In this document: positions 32,573 to 39,345 of the stretch, piece by piece
Numbering within the stretch: position 1 is the stretch's first letter
Layout: each line of letters starts with the position of its first letter
Assembly (NCBI GenBank): GCA_024695575.1
Contig: JAILHY010000073.1
Span: 1 to 39,345, forward strand
Source: Lachnospiraceae bacterium
Lineage (GTDB): Bacteria; Bacillota; Clostridia; Lachnospirales; Lachnospiraceae
Length of the DNA stretch: 39,345 nucleotides
Reading direction: 5' to 3'
Program-made: the position numbers and the translations under genes
The notes under the pieces: model-generated
What the model saw: the letters and a program-made list of their open reading frames with translations, nothing else
Databases searched by the model: none
Told to the model about the DNA's origin: nothing

Positions 32573-33952
32573 ATGAAAATTAATTTTGATAATCCTTTAC
32601 ACGTATATTTTATAGGCATCGGCGGTGCCAACATGTCTAGTCTTGCCTCCATTATAATGGACAAGGGCTTTAAGGTTTCCGGTTCCGATGCGGTCAAGAG
32701 CGCCAATACCGAACGCATTGTAAAAGAAGGTGCTTCGGTGTATTACGGTCAGACGGAACCTCATGTCACAGATGATGTGGATCTGGTGGTATATAACGCA
32801 GCCATCAAGGAAGACAACCCTGACCGTGTTGCAGCGGTTTCAAAGAACATTCTCTGTGTTACAAGAGCGGTTTTCTTAGGGGAACTCATGCGAAATTACG
32901 GCACCCCTGTTGGTATCAGCGGAACCCACGGAAAGACAAGTACCACCAACATGATCTCGGAGATCCTTCTGGCAGCAGACCTTGATCCCACACTTTCACT
33001 TGGGGGAGTCCTTCCTTCCATTAATTCCACGGCCCGTGACGGCGGCAGGGATTATTTCGTGTTCGAGGCCTGCGAGTATACCAACAGTTTTCTTTCTTTT
33101 TACCCGAGGATTGAAGTTATCCTTAATATAGAAGAAGACCATCTGGATTTCTTTAAGGATCTTGCGGATATCAGGAATTCCTTCAGATTGTTCGTGGAGC
33201 GCATGCCTGATGACGGTACTCTTGTGATCAACAATGAGATAGACAACATAAGCGAGATCGTCGGAAGCTTTAAGGGCAGAGTCATTACTTACGGCCTTGA
33301 CAGTTCCGCCGATTATTACGCTACGGATATAACTTTTTCGGAAACGGGACATCCTTCTTTTACCTGCCATGAGAAAGAAACCGGCAAAGAGTTTCCTGTA
33401 AGTCTTGCTCTTACCGGAATCCACAATGTGGCCAATTCTCTTGCTGCCATAGCGGTAGCAAGGCACGTAGGTCTTGAGACGGATAACATTTCATCCGCAC
33501 TTTCAAGAGCGTCCGGCGCCAAAAGAAGGTTTGAGTACAGGGGTGAAGTTAACGGAGTCAGGGTCATCGATGATTTCGCACACCACCCTACAGAGATTCA
33601 GGCTACAATCAAGGCGGCAAGGAATCTTTCGCACCGTGAGCTCTGGGTTGCTTTCCAGCCACACACCTACACCCGTACCAAGGCTTTCCTCAATGAGTTT
33701 GCGAAGGCCCTTTCCATGGCGGATCACGTGGTCCTTGCGGATGTTTACGAGGCCAGGGAGAAGGATGAATACGGCTGCAACACTTCAAATCTTTACGAGC
33801 TTATGAAAAAGAACGGAACCGATGTTAACTATTTTCACGATTTTAAAGAAATCGAAAAATTCCTTTTGGCAAATTGCACTAAGGGTGATCTGTTGATAAC
33901 CATGGGTGCGGGAAACATAGTAAACATCGCCGACAGTATCACGGCTGAATAG
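32573..33952 (+). CDS. murC: UDP-N-acetylmuramate--L-alanine ligase
   Basis: This 459-residue cytoplasmic ligase adds L-Ala to UDP-MurNAc using ATP in peptidoglycan precursor synthesis. Domain 1 starts YFIGIGGANMSSLASI, the ATP site is GISGTHGKTSTTNM, and EACEYTNSFLSFYP with ILNIEEDHLDFF follows. Domain 3 has VIDDFAHHPTEIQATI. Length is normal. No good ribosome site precedes the ATG, and the promoter adjoins it. Confidence 0.97.
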   Translation: MKINFDNPLHVYFIGIGGANMSSLASIIMDKGFKVSGSDAVKSANTERIVKEGASVYYGQTEPHVTDDVDLVVYNAAIKEDNPDRVAAVSKNILCVTRAVFLGELMRNYGTPVGISGTHGKTSTTNMISEILLAADLDPTLSLGGVLPSINSTARDGGRDYFVFEACEYTNSFLSFYPRIEVILNIEEDHLDFFKDLADIRNSFRLFVERMPDDGTLVINNEIDNISEIVGSFKGRVITYGLDSSADYYATDITFSETGHPSFTCHEKETGKEFPVSLALTGIHNVANSLAAIAVARHVGLETDNISSALSRASGAKRRFEYRGEVNGVRVIDDFAHHPTEIQATIKAARNLSHRELWVAFQPHTYTRTKAFLNEFAKALSMADHVVLADVYEAREKDEYGCNTSNLYELMKKNGTDVNYFHDFKEIEKFLLANCTKGDLLITMGAGNIVNIADSITAE

Positions 33953-33970
33953 TTATCCACAGTGTCCACT
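33953..33970 (+). promoter_or_regulatory. DnaA box pair, first cluster
   Basis: A perfect DnaA-box consensus TTATCCACA (33953-33961), beginning right after the murC stop, is followed without spacer by GTGTCCACT (33962-33970), which keeps the TCCAC core. Confidence 0.65.
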
Positions 33971-34015
33971 TTTCGGAGGGCTCTTCGGGGCTTTTTGGAA
34001 AGTGGATTTCTTTTT
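33965..34015 (+). terminator. Terminator of murC
   Basis: TCCACTTT (33965-33972) pairs with AAAGTGGA (33999-34006). An inner GCTC-TTCG-GGGC hairpin (33980-33991) has a UUCG-type tetraloop. TTTCTTTTT follows. Confidence 0.7.
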
Positions 34016-34052
34016 CACGTTGAAGTGGCAAGTTTATGCGCTATTTTTTTGG

Positions 34053-34079
34053 TAGTCCACATTATCCACACCATCCACA
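34053..34079 (+). promoter_or_regulatory. Three head-to-tail DnaA-box-like 9-mers
   Basis: TAGTCCACA (34053-34061), the perfect consensus TTATCCACA (34062-34070) and CCATCCACA (34071-34079) lie in direct tandem with no spacer. A T-rich run (34043-34050) flanks them upstream. They are about 50 bases before the promoter of the DnaD/DnaI operon, so DnaA may control primosome genes or be titrated here. Confidence 0.65.
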
Positions 34080-34128
34080 AAAGTGACGGAACAGGCATGG
34101 ACACTGGCTTTTCGTACATTTTTGCCAT

Positions 34129-34156
34129 TTGATTTTTTGTCATCACGTGCTACAAT
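34129..34156 (+). promoter_or_regulatory. Promoter of the DnaD/DnaI operon
   Basis: TTGATT (34129-34134) and TACAAT (34151-34156) are 16 bases apart, about 28 bases before the start codon. Confidence 0.55.
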
Positions 34157-34183
34157 CAGACTCGTCAAATCTTTTGAGAATGG

Positions 34184-35257
34184 ATGCATGGAATGAGTTC
34201 GCTTACAATATATAAAGACAATTATTCTGACAGTACGGCTATCTCCAACTTGTTCATTGACGAGTACATGGTGGATGCCAACGATGCTCAGATCAAAGTA
34301 TATCTCTATCTTATCCGCATGATGAGCGCCAACAGGGAAACTGACATCTCCGATATGGCCGACAAGTTCAATCATACGGAGAAGGATATCCTTCGTTCCC
34401 TTAAATACTGGGAAAAGAAACAGCTTCTTTCACTTGAATATGATAACCAGGGCAAGCTTACGGGCATTAGACTTACGGATCCTCACGATTGCGTGCATCC
34501 CACCGTCAGACCTACCGCGTCCATTGTTCCCATCAAGCAGCCGGAGCCTGCAGCGCCTGCATCGGTCCTTCAGGTTCAGTCCCAGCCTCAGGTACGTGAG
34601 ATCACCCAGCGGAGCTACTCAAGGGATGAACTTAAGGCATTCAAGGAATCTCCCGAAACGGGACAGCTTCTGTTTATAGCGGAAGCGTACCTTGGCAAAC
34701 AGCTTACCATGTCGGATATTGAGACACTTTACTTTTTCAATTCGGAACTTGGCTTCAGCTGTGAGCTTGTGGACTTTCTTTTGCAGTATTGCATAGACAA
34801 AGGCAAGAAATCTTTCTCATATATAAAGACGGTAGCCATCGACTGGGCGGAGCACAACATCGCCACTTCCCGTCAGGCCAAGTCCTACATCCGCAATTCC
34901 TATGACAAGAGCGTATATACGGTACTTAAGCTCTTAGGACGGATGGGATCGCCCACAGCCAAGGAGGCACAGATCGTTGGCAAGTGGACCGGGGATTATG
35001 CTTTTTCGATGGAGATAATCGAGGAGGCATGCAACAGAACGGTTGTGGCCACCGATTCCCACAGACTGGAGTACTGCGATAAGGTGCTTTCCTCATGGTT
35101 CTCCGAGGGAGTGCACGAACTCAAGGATGTGGCCGAAAGGGACAGCGCATACAGAAGATCAAGGTCAGCCAAGCCTGTCCGCAGTAATTCTTTTACACAA
35201 ATTCCACAGAACGATTACGATTTTGACGCACTGGAACGCAAACTGCTCGGTAACTGA
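34184..35257 (+). CDS. DnaD-domain replication initiation protein
   Basis: This protein of about 357 residues resembles the DnaD/DnaB primosome proteins of Firmicutes that remodel DNA and help load the replicative helicase. The N-terminal 90 residues form a winged helix (ANDAQIKVYLYLIRMMSANRETDISDMADKFNHTEKDILRSLKYWEKK). After a Pro/Gln-rich linker come two DnaD-type helical domains: about 160-235 (LLFIAEAYLGKQLTMSDIETLYFFNSELGFS...YIKTVAIDWAEHNI) and about 240-310 (YTVLKLLGRMGSPTAKEAQIVGKWTGDYAFSMEIIEEAC). Starts at 34184 or 34193 are both possible; neither has a strong ribosome site. The helicase loader gene follows at 27 bases. Confidence 0.9.
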   Translation: MHGMSSLTIYKDNYSDSTAISNLFIDEYMVDANDAQIKVYLYLIRMMSANRETDISDMADKFNHTEKDILRSLKYWEKKQLLSLEYDNQGKLTGIRLTDPHDCVHPTVRPTASIVPIKQPEPAAPASVLQVQSQPQVREITQRSYSRDELKAFKESPETGQLLFIAEAYLGKQLTMSDIETLYFFNSELGFSCELVDFLLQYCIDKGKKSFSYIKTVAIDWAEHNIATSRQAKSYIRNSYDKSVYTVLKLLGRMGSPTAKEAQIVGKWTGDYAFSMEIIEEACNRTVVATDSHRLEYCDKVLSSWFSEGVHELKDVAERDSAYRRSRSAKPVRSNSFTQIPQNDYDFDALERKLLGN

Positions 35258-35283
35258 GTGTTACCGGGTACGGGGGAGAGAGT

Positions 35284-36246
35284 ATGGGATTATCTAATGA
35301 GAAGTTCGCCAAGATAGAACGTGAGTATGAGGGTATCCGTTTAAAGAATCGTCACGAGGCCGAGAGGCGTCGTCAGTATGTTTATGAGAATGTTGAGGGG
35401 TACAAGGATCTTGATGAATCTTCCGTCTCAATCTCCATGGAGATGGCAAAGAAACGCTTAAACGGCGAGGATGGAACCAGAGAGGAACTTCATGCACTTC
35501 TGACCGAGGTTGTGGATATGAAGGCGGCTCTTCTTCGAGGAGCGGGACTTCCCGAGAATTATCTCGATCCCATATATGACTGCCCGGATTGCAAGGATAC
35601 GGGCTATATTGACGGCGAACGCTGCCACTGCATGAAGGAGCGGGTAATTAGAGAGCTCTACCAGCAGTCCAACATCTGGGAATATCTTGAACACAACAAT
35701 TTTGACAATCTTTCCTATGATTATTACGAGGGCGAGAATCTCGAACTCTTCAAGCGGGGGGTCAATGCCTGCCATGACCTTATAGACAATTACAAAGACA
35801 GACCACGCAATATTCTTTTTTACGGCACGGTTGGTACAGGTAAATCGTTTCTCTCGGGCTGCGTTGCCAAAGAGATGCTTGACAGAGGCTATTCCGTAAT
35901 TTATTATAGTGCAGCCTCCCTTTTTGAGCTGGAGGCAGACTACACATTCAATCACTCCAATTATAAAGAAGAACTTTACAATCCCACGGATTATATTTAT
36001 AATTGCGACGTGCTGATAATCGACGACCTGGGTACGGAGCTTGTTAATTCATTCGTTGCTTCTAAGCTTTTTTCGTGTATTAACGAGCGAAACCTTCGGG
36101 GTAAGTCCACCATCATTTCCACCAATCTTACGCTGGAGCAGTTGAGGGACACCTATTCCGAAAGGGTTTTCTCCCGCATTCTTAGCACATATACCGTGTG
36201 CAAGCTTGCAGGACGGGATATCCGGATGCTCAGGAAGTTATCTTAA
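35284..36246 (+). CDS. DnaI/DnaC-type helicase loader ATPase
   Basis: This 320-residue AAA+ ATPase would load the DnaB/DnaC replicative helicase with the DnaD-like protein upstream. The N-terminal region has a zinc-binding segment CPDCKDTGYIDGERCHC (about 99-115). Walker A is YGTVGTGKSFLSG (about 180-192), Walker B VLIIDDLGTE, sensor 1 IISTNLT and an arginine-finger region SERVFSRI. GGGGGAGAG precedes the ATG. The domain order matches DnaI of Bacillus rather than a transposon IstB. Confidence 0.93.
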   Translation: MGLSNEKFAKIEREYEGIRLKNRHEAERRRQYVYENVEGYKDLDESSVSISMEMAKKRLNGEDGTREELHALLTEVVDMKAALLRGAGLPENYLDPIYDCPDCKDTGYIDGERCHCMKERVIRELYQQSNIWEYLEHNNFDNLSYDYYEGENLELFKRGVNACHDLIDNYKDRPRNILFYGTVGTGKSFLSGCVAKEMLDRGYSVIYYSAASLFELEADYTFNHSNYKEELYNPTDYIYNCDVLIIDDLGTELVNSFVASKLFSCINERNLRGKSTIISTNLTLEQLRDTYSERVFSRILSTYTVCKLAGRDIRMLRKLS

Positions 36247-36264
36247 GACTGAAGGAGATAATAA

Positions 36265-37458
36265 ATGACATCACGCGATGAGAAAGAAGTACGCAACCTG
36301 GAATCCATTCCTGTCGGATCTCTTGGGATAATCCCTCTTGAGAGCTGTAAGGAACTTGGTAAGAAGGTAGACTCATACCTTGTTAAGTGGCGTGAGGAGC
36401 GCGAGAGCGAGCACAAAGAAAGCCTTGCTTTTGCCGGCTATATGCGTCCGTCCTACATACTTAACGCCAAGGTTCCGAGATTCGGTTCGGGTGAAGCAAA
36501 GGGACTGCTTCTTGAAAGTGCCCGCGGTACCGACCTCTACATCATGGTGGATGTCTGCAATTACTCTCTTACATATTCAATGGGCGGATATGAGAATCAC
36601 ATGTCTCCCGACGATCACTACCAGGATCTTAAACGTATCATCGCGGCAGTAGGCGGTAAGGCCAGACGCATAACCGTTATAATGCCTTTCCTTTATGAAT
36701 CCAGACAGCATAAGCGTACAGGCAGAGAATCTCTGGACTGTGCAATGGCACTTCAGGAAATGACAGCCATGGGTGTTGACAACATCATCACCTTTGATGC
36801 TCACGACCCCAGAGTCCAGAATGCGATCCCGCTTCACGGATTCGAGACCATACAGCCCGCATATCAGTTTGTTAAGGGCCTGTTAAAGAATGTTAAGGGA
36901 CTTCAGATCGATTCCGATCACATGATGATCATTTCACCCGATGAAGGCGGAATGAGCAGAGCTATCTATCTTGCCAACGTTCTCGGCCTTGATATGGGTA
37001 TGTTCTACAAGCGCCGTGATTACACCAAGGTTGTTAACGGACGAAACCCCATCGTTGCACATGAGTTCCTGGGATCCAGTGTTGAAGGCAAGGACGTGAT
37101 CATTGTTGACGACATGATCTCTTCCGGCGAGAGCGTGATCGAGGTTGCATCGAACCTTAAGTCCCGCAAGGCCAACAGAATATTCGTATTCTCATCCTTC
37201 GGACTCTTCACCAACGGACTTGACCGCTTTGACAAGGCTTATTCCGACGGAACCATTACGAGGGTACTTACCACCAACCTGATCTACCAGTCACCCGAGC
37301 TTCTTTCAAGAGAGTGGTACATCAACTGCGATATGAGTAAATACATCGCATACATCATAGATACTTTGAATCACGATTCATCCATCAGCGATCTTCTGAT
37401 CCCCAATGAAAGGATACAGAAGATAGTTAACAGATATAAGATGGGAGAACTTGGATAA
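36265..37458 (+). CDS. prs: Ribose-phosphate pyrophosphokinase, long clostridial form
   Basis: This 397-residue enzyme makes PRPP from ribose 5-phosphate and ATP. The PRPP loop is VIIVDDMISSGESV, with MIISPDEGGMSRAIYLAN and TFDAHDPRVQNAIP as substrate segments, and YESRQHKRTGRESLDCA as the ATP-binding region. It is about 80 residues longer than classical Prs, with extra sequence in the N-terminal third (PVGSLGIIPLESCKELGKKVDSYL onward) and at the C-terminus. The ATG follows GAAGGAGA. Lacks some allosteric-site hallmarks of class I enzymes, so regulation may differ. A terminator follows directly. Confidence 0.9.
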   Translation: MTSRDEKEVRNLESIPVGSLGIIPLESCKELGKKVDSYLVKWREERESEHKESLAFAGYMRPSYILNAKVPRFGSGEAKGLLLESARGTDLYIMVDVCNYSLTYSMGGYENHMSPDDHYQDLKRIIAAVGGKARRITVIMPFLYESRQHKRTGRESLDCAMALQEMTAMGVDNIITFDAHDPRVQNAIPLHGFETIQPAYQFVKGLLKNVKGLQIDSDHMMIISPDEGGMSRAIYLANVLGLDMGMFYKRRDYTKVVNGRNPIVAHEFLGSSVEGKDVIIVDDMISSGESVIEVASNLKSRKANRIFVFSSFGLFTNGLDRFDKAYSDGTITRVLTTNLIYQSPELLSREWYINCDMSKYIAYIIDTLNHDSSISDLLIPNERIQKIVNRYKMGELG

Positions 37459-37463
37459 TTATG

Positions 37464-37492
37464 AAACCTGCGGCATTGCTGCAGGTTTTTTT
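37464..37492 (+). terminator. Terminator after prs
   Basis: AAACCTGC (37464-37471) pairs with GCAGGTTT (37481-37488), 9-base loop, with a T7-8 tract. Confidence 0.9.
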
Positions 37493-37542
37493 GTAATAAT
37501 AATTTAATTTCAAAAAAGTATACTAATTTTTGGTATTTGTTG

Positions 37543-37571
37543 TTGAGAATTGTGTGAAAACTTGATAGAAT
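37543..37571 (+). promoter_or_regulatory. Promoter of the ATP synthase operon
   Basis: TTGAGA (37543-37548) and TAGAAT (37566-37571) are exactly 17 bases apart, about 30 bases before the first gene. Confidence 0.75.
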
Positions 37572-37601
37572 TATCAAAGTGAGTCTTTATGGGCGGAGGT
37601 A

Positions 37602-37868
37602 ATGGGATTGAAGCGTAATCTATCCGGAGTTTTCAAGCAGTTAACACTCCTTACGCAGTTCGGATTATCCCTCATCACACCGCTTCTGATGTGCCTTTTA
37701 CTTTGCTATTATCTTACATACAGATTCAATATCGGAGTATGGGTGTATATCATCGGTTTCTTTTTCGGACTCGGCGGTTCCTTCATGACAGGGTACAAGT
37801 TCTACCTGGCGAACCTCACGAAAGAAAAAGACAAAAAGACCAAAAGTTCTTTTAACAGACACATGTGA
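37602..37868 (+). CDS. atpZ: AtpZ-like small membrane protein at the head of the ATP synthase operon
   Basis: This protein of about 88 residues has two membrane spans (LITPLLMCLLLCYYLTY and VWVYIIGFFFGLGGSFMTGYKFY) and a charged C-terminus. This matches AtpZ, which with AtpI is linked to c-ring assembly or Mg/Ca transport. GGAGG is only two bases from the ATG at 37602 but eight from an in-frame TTG at 37608, so translation may start at the TTG and give 86 residues. It overlaps the next gene's open frame. Confidence 0.85.
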   Translation: MGLKRNLSGVFKQLTLLTQFGLSLITPLLMCLLLCYYLTYRFNIGVWVYIIGFFFGLGGSFMTGYKFYLANLTKEKDKKTKSSFNRHM

Positions 37869-37876
37869 GATCGAAT

Positions 37877-38338
37877 ATGAATGATAAATCATTCCACATT
37901 CAGCCCGCGGTGCGAAAGGAAACGTTAAACGTCCTTATCTATACCGCCATCGGGACTGTACTCATGTGGATCGCATTGTTTTTGATAAACAGGTTTTTAT
38001 GGCCCGACGTACCTTTTGACTACACCGTTTTCCTGGGCGGCGTGGGAGGCTTGACCGTAGCGGTACTCAATTTCTTTTTCATGGCGCTGACAGTCCAGAA
38101 AGTCACTTCGACCGATGATGACAAGCAGGCTTCGCAGATCATGAGACTGAGTTTCACACGGAGAATGCTTTTACAGGTGGTCTGGATGGCTGTGGCGGTG
38201 TTGGTTCCTTGCTTTTACTGGCTTGCGGGACTGTTGCCCCTGGCATTTCCGAGTATCGGCATCAAGATCAAGGGCATATTGGAATTTAACAGGAAATCTA
38301 TCGGACAGGAGGTGAAATCGGAGCAAAATGGAGATTAG
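37877..38338 (+). CDS. AtpI-like ATP synthase accessory membrane protein
   Basis: This 153-residue protein has four membrane spans (LIYTAIGTVLMWIALFLIN, VFLGGVGGLTVAVLNFFFMAL, LLQVVWMAVAVLVPCFYW, LLPLAFPSIGIKIKG). Its place between atpZ and atpB matches AtpI. A GTG at 37865 is in frame, but ATG 37877 with GAG upstream is preferred. It overlaps atpB by 11 bases. Confidence 0.8.
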   Translation: MNDKSFHIQPAVRKETLNVLIYTAIGTVLMWIALFLINRFLWPDVPFDYTVFLGGVGGLTVAVLNFFFMALTVQKVTSTDDDKQASQIMRLSFTRRMLLQVVWMAVAVLVPCFYWLAGLLPLAFPSIGIKIKGILEFNRKSIGQEVKSEQNGD

Positions 38339-39086
38339 TATCAACGGCCCTAAAGTCTATTATACTCTTCCTTTTGACATTCCGGTGCTGGGAAAGATCC
38401 AGATCAGCGAGACCATGGTGGTCAGCTGGATCGTAATGGCGATAATCACCCTTCTTTGTATCTGGCTTACCCATGGACTTAAAGAAGAGAATATTTCAAA
38501 GAAGCAGGCATTTGCAGAAATGCTTGTGGAGATGGCGGACAATTTCGTCATAGGCAATATGGGTGAGAAGTTTCGGTACATGATCCCGTTTGTGGCTACC
38601 CTGTTTGCAACTTCCGTTGTTTCAAACCTCATCAGTTTGACCGGACTTCGAAGTCCTACGGCGGATCTTTCAACAGAAGCAGCATGGGCGGTTGTGGTAT
38701 TTATCATGATCACACACCAGAAGATAAAAGCAAGCGGACTTGGCGGATATCTGAAGGGCTTCACCACTCCTATCGCGGTAATGACTCCGTTCAACGTTTT
38801 GTCGGAACTTTCCACTCCCGTAAGTATGGCGTGCCGTCACTTCGGTAACATTCTTTCGGGTATCGTTATCAACGGCCTTTTGTATGCGGCACTTGCGGTA
38901 CTCAGTTCCAAACTTCTGGGACTCATCCCCGGAGCGGTCGGAGCAGTCCTTTCTCAGGTACCGATCCTCGATGTCGGTATTCCGGCTATATTATCGTTTT
39001 ACTTTGACTGGTTCACCGGAGTCATACAGGCATTCATATTCTGTATGCTTACGACCATGTACATAGCCAACGCGGCAGAAGGTTAA
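38328..39086 (+). CDS. atpB: ATP synthase F0 subunit a
   Basis: This 252-residue proton-channel subunit has five or six spans. The essential Arg is in PVSMACRHFGNILSG, corresponding to the LRLFGN motif of other species. The C-terminal PILDVGIPAILSFYFDWFTGVIQAFIFCMLTTMYI is diagnostic. CGGAG precedes the ATG. It works with the c ring encoded next to convert proton flow into rotation. Confidence 0.95.
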   Translation: MEISINGPKVYYTLPFDIPVLGKIQISETMVVSWIVMAIITLLCIWLTHGLKEENISKKQAFAEMLVEMADNFVIGNMGEKFRYMIPFVATLFATSVVSNLISLTGLRSPTADLSTEAAWAVVVFIMITHQKIKASGLGGYLKGFTTPIAVMTPFNVLSELSTPVSMACRHFGNILSGIVINGLLYAALAVLSSKLLGLIPGAVGAVLSQVPILDVGIPAILSFYFDWFTGVIQAFIFCMLTTMYIANAAEG

Positions 39087-39131
39087 TTATTCAAATTCAA
39101 ATAAAATTTCTTTTTCACAGGAGGAAAAAAC

Positions 39132-39236
39132 ATGGATTTTCAATTACTCGCTAAAGGTATTGCTCTTGCAGGTTGTGCAATCGGTGCAGTATTCTTGGCT
39201 AAAGTAACATCTTTGCCATTAATATCCATGATGTAA
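39132..39236 (+). pseudogene. atpE: ATP synthase F0 subunit c, broken after about 19 codons
   Basis: GGAGGAAAAAAC leads to ATG 39132 and MDFQLLAKGIALAGCAIGA, the normal start of subunit c. After the codon at 39186-39188 the sequence no longer matches: the frame reads VFLAKVTSLPLISMM and stops at 39236. The expected Gly-rich loop and the ion-binding carboxylate are missing. From about 39188 the DNA is AT-richer and reads as a phage-like gene on the other strand. The gene is probably intact in the organism and cut here by an assembly join. Confidence 0.75.
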
Positions 39237-39310
39237 TTAACAATTTCATCAATCTTTTCAGCCTCTAAACCTGCTTCTTGAAATTTTGCTCTTAAATCTG
39301 CTCTTTTCAT
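39191..39310 (-). CDS. Partial phage scaffold-like protein start, foreign to the locus
   Basis: On the - strand AAAGGAAC precedes an ATG at 39310. The 40 codons to the junction read KRADLRAKFQEAGLEAEKIDEIVNYIMDINGKDV and a little more. The pattern of a helix with LxxxxIDxIMxxNGKDV resembles the N-termini of phage minor structural or scaffolding proteins (GP20-like). Codon use is AT-rich, unlike the ATP synthase genes beside it. It is cut at the junction inside atpE. Confidence 0.45.
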
Positions 39311-39345
39311 TTGTTCCTTTCTTACGCATTTATTACGAGTTGCCA

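Noticed and set aside
33953-34183. The chromosomal replication origin
   Set aside because: DnaA-like boxes are present but dnaA, dnaN, gyrB and rpmH are not nearby and the boxes are few; a regulatory or secondary site is more likely.
35284-36246. Transposon IstB-type ATPase
   Set aside because: The AAA+ core is similar, but the N-terminal zinc segment and the DnaD-domain neighbour indicate a DnaI/DnaC helicase loader; no IstA gene or terminal repeats are seen.

Overview
The window reads as a chromosomal contig from a Gram-positive Clostridia, most likely a gut or rumen Lachnospiraceae. Supports for this are the housekeeping set (mecA, spoVG, a DnaD/DnaI-type primosome pair, the GlgC/GlgD ADP-glucose pair, the AtpZ/AtpI-headed ATP synthase operon, a long PRPP synthase), strong AGGAGG ribosome sites and canonical TTGACA/TATAAT promoters. 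I saw no rRNA, tRNA, CRISPR array or intact insertion sequence.

Region 1 (1-11916) is an accessory uptake and hydrolysis operon on the + strand. A LacI-type regulator sits behind an array of TGTAAA half-sites and a perfect 14-bp operator. It is followed by an Opp/Dpp-type ABC importer (lipoprotein binding protein, two permeases, two ATPases), three cytoplasmic alpha/beta hydrolases of the esterase D / CE1 / PHB-depolymerase type and an MFS transporter, ending at a strong terminator. My inferred role is import of an esterified substrate (for example a feruloylated or acylated oligosaccharide), intracellular de-esterification and MFS export or exchange of a product. One hydrolase has lost its nucleophile (Ser to Ala), and another carries an extra degenerate hydrolase half.

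Region 2 (11923-16537) holds an EF-hand-like calcium-binding protein (- strand), a two-gene radical SAM / Cys-rich membrane protein operon (+ strand) and mecA (- strand). The radical SAM enzyme overlaps by one base the gene for a membrane-anchored DUF2207-like protein whose cytoplasmic tail has nine cysteines in 28 residues, including an alternating Cys-Ala run. This is the best candidate here for an undescribed protein-modification system.

Region 3 (16538-17311) is mostly non-coding: one possible 60-codon gene and a cluster of tandem inverted repeats, including a TetR-like palindrome and a perfect three-way-junction fold.

Region 4 (17312-25543) is a + strand run: GH18 cell-wall hydrolase, tsaC/sua5, rpiB, upp, dCMP deaminase, a PcsB-like coiled coil fused to a SleB/CwlJ domain, and a large extracytoplasmic protein of unknown function.

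Region 5 (25563-32421) is a - strand run transcribed glgC-glgD-spoVG-pth-mfd. Region 6 (32573-37492) is + strand: murC, a terminator, clusters of head-to-tail DnaA-box-like 9-mers, a DnaD-domain protein, a DnaI/DnaC helicase loader and a long PRPP synthase. Region 7 (37543-39345) starts the ATP synthase operon (atpZ, atpI-like, atpB, atpE). It is interrupted about 60 bases into atpE by visibly AT-richer DNA that encodes, on the - strand, the start of a phage scaffold-like protein. I read this as an assembly chimera at the contig end, or less likely a real insertion.
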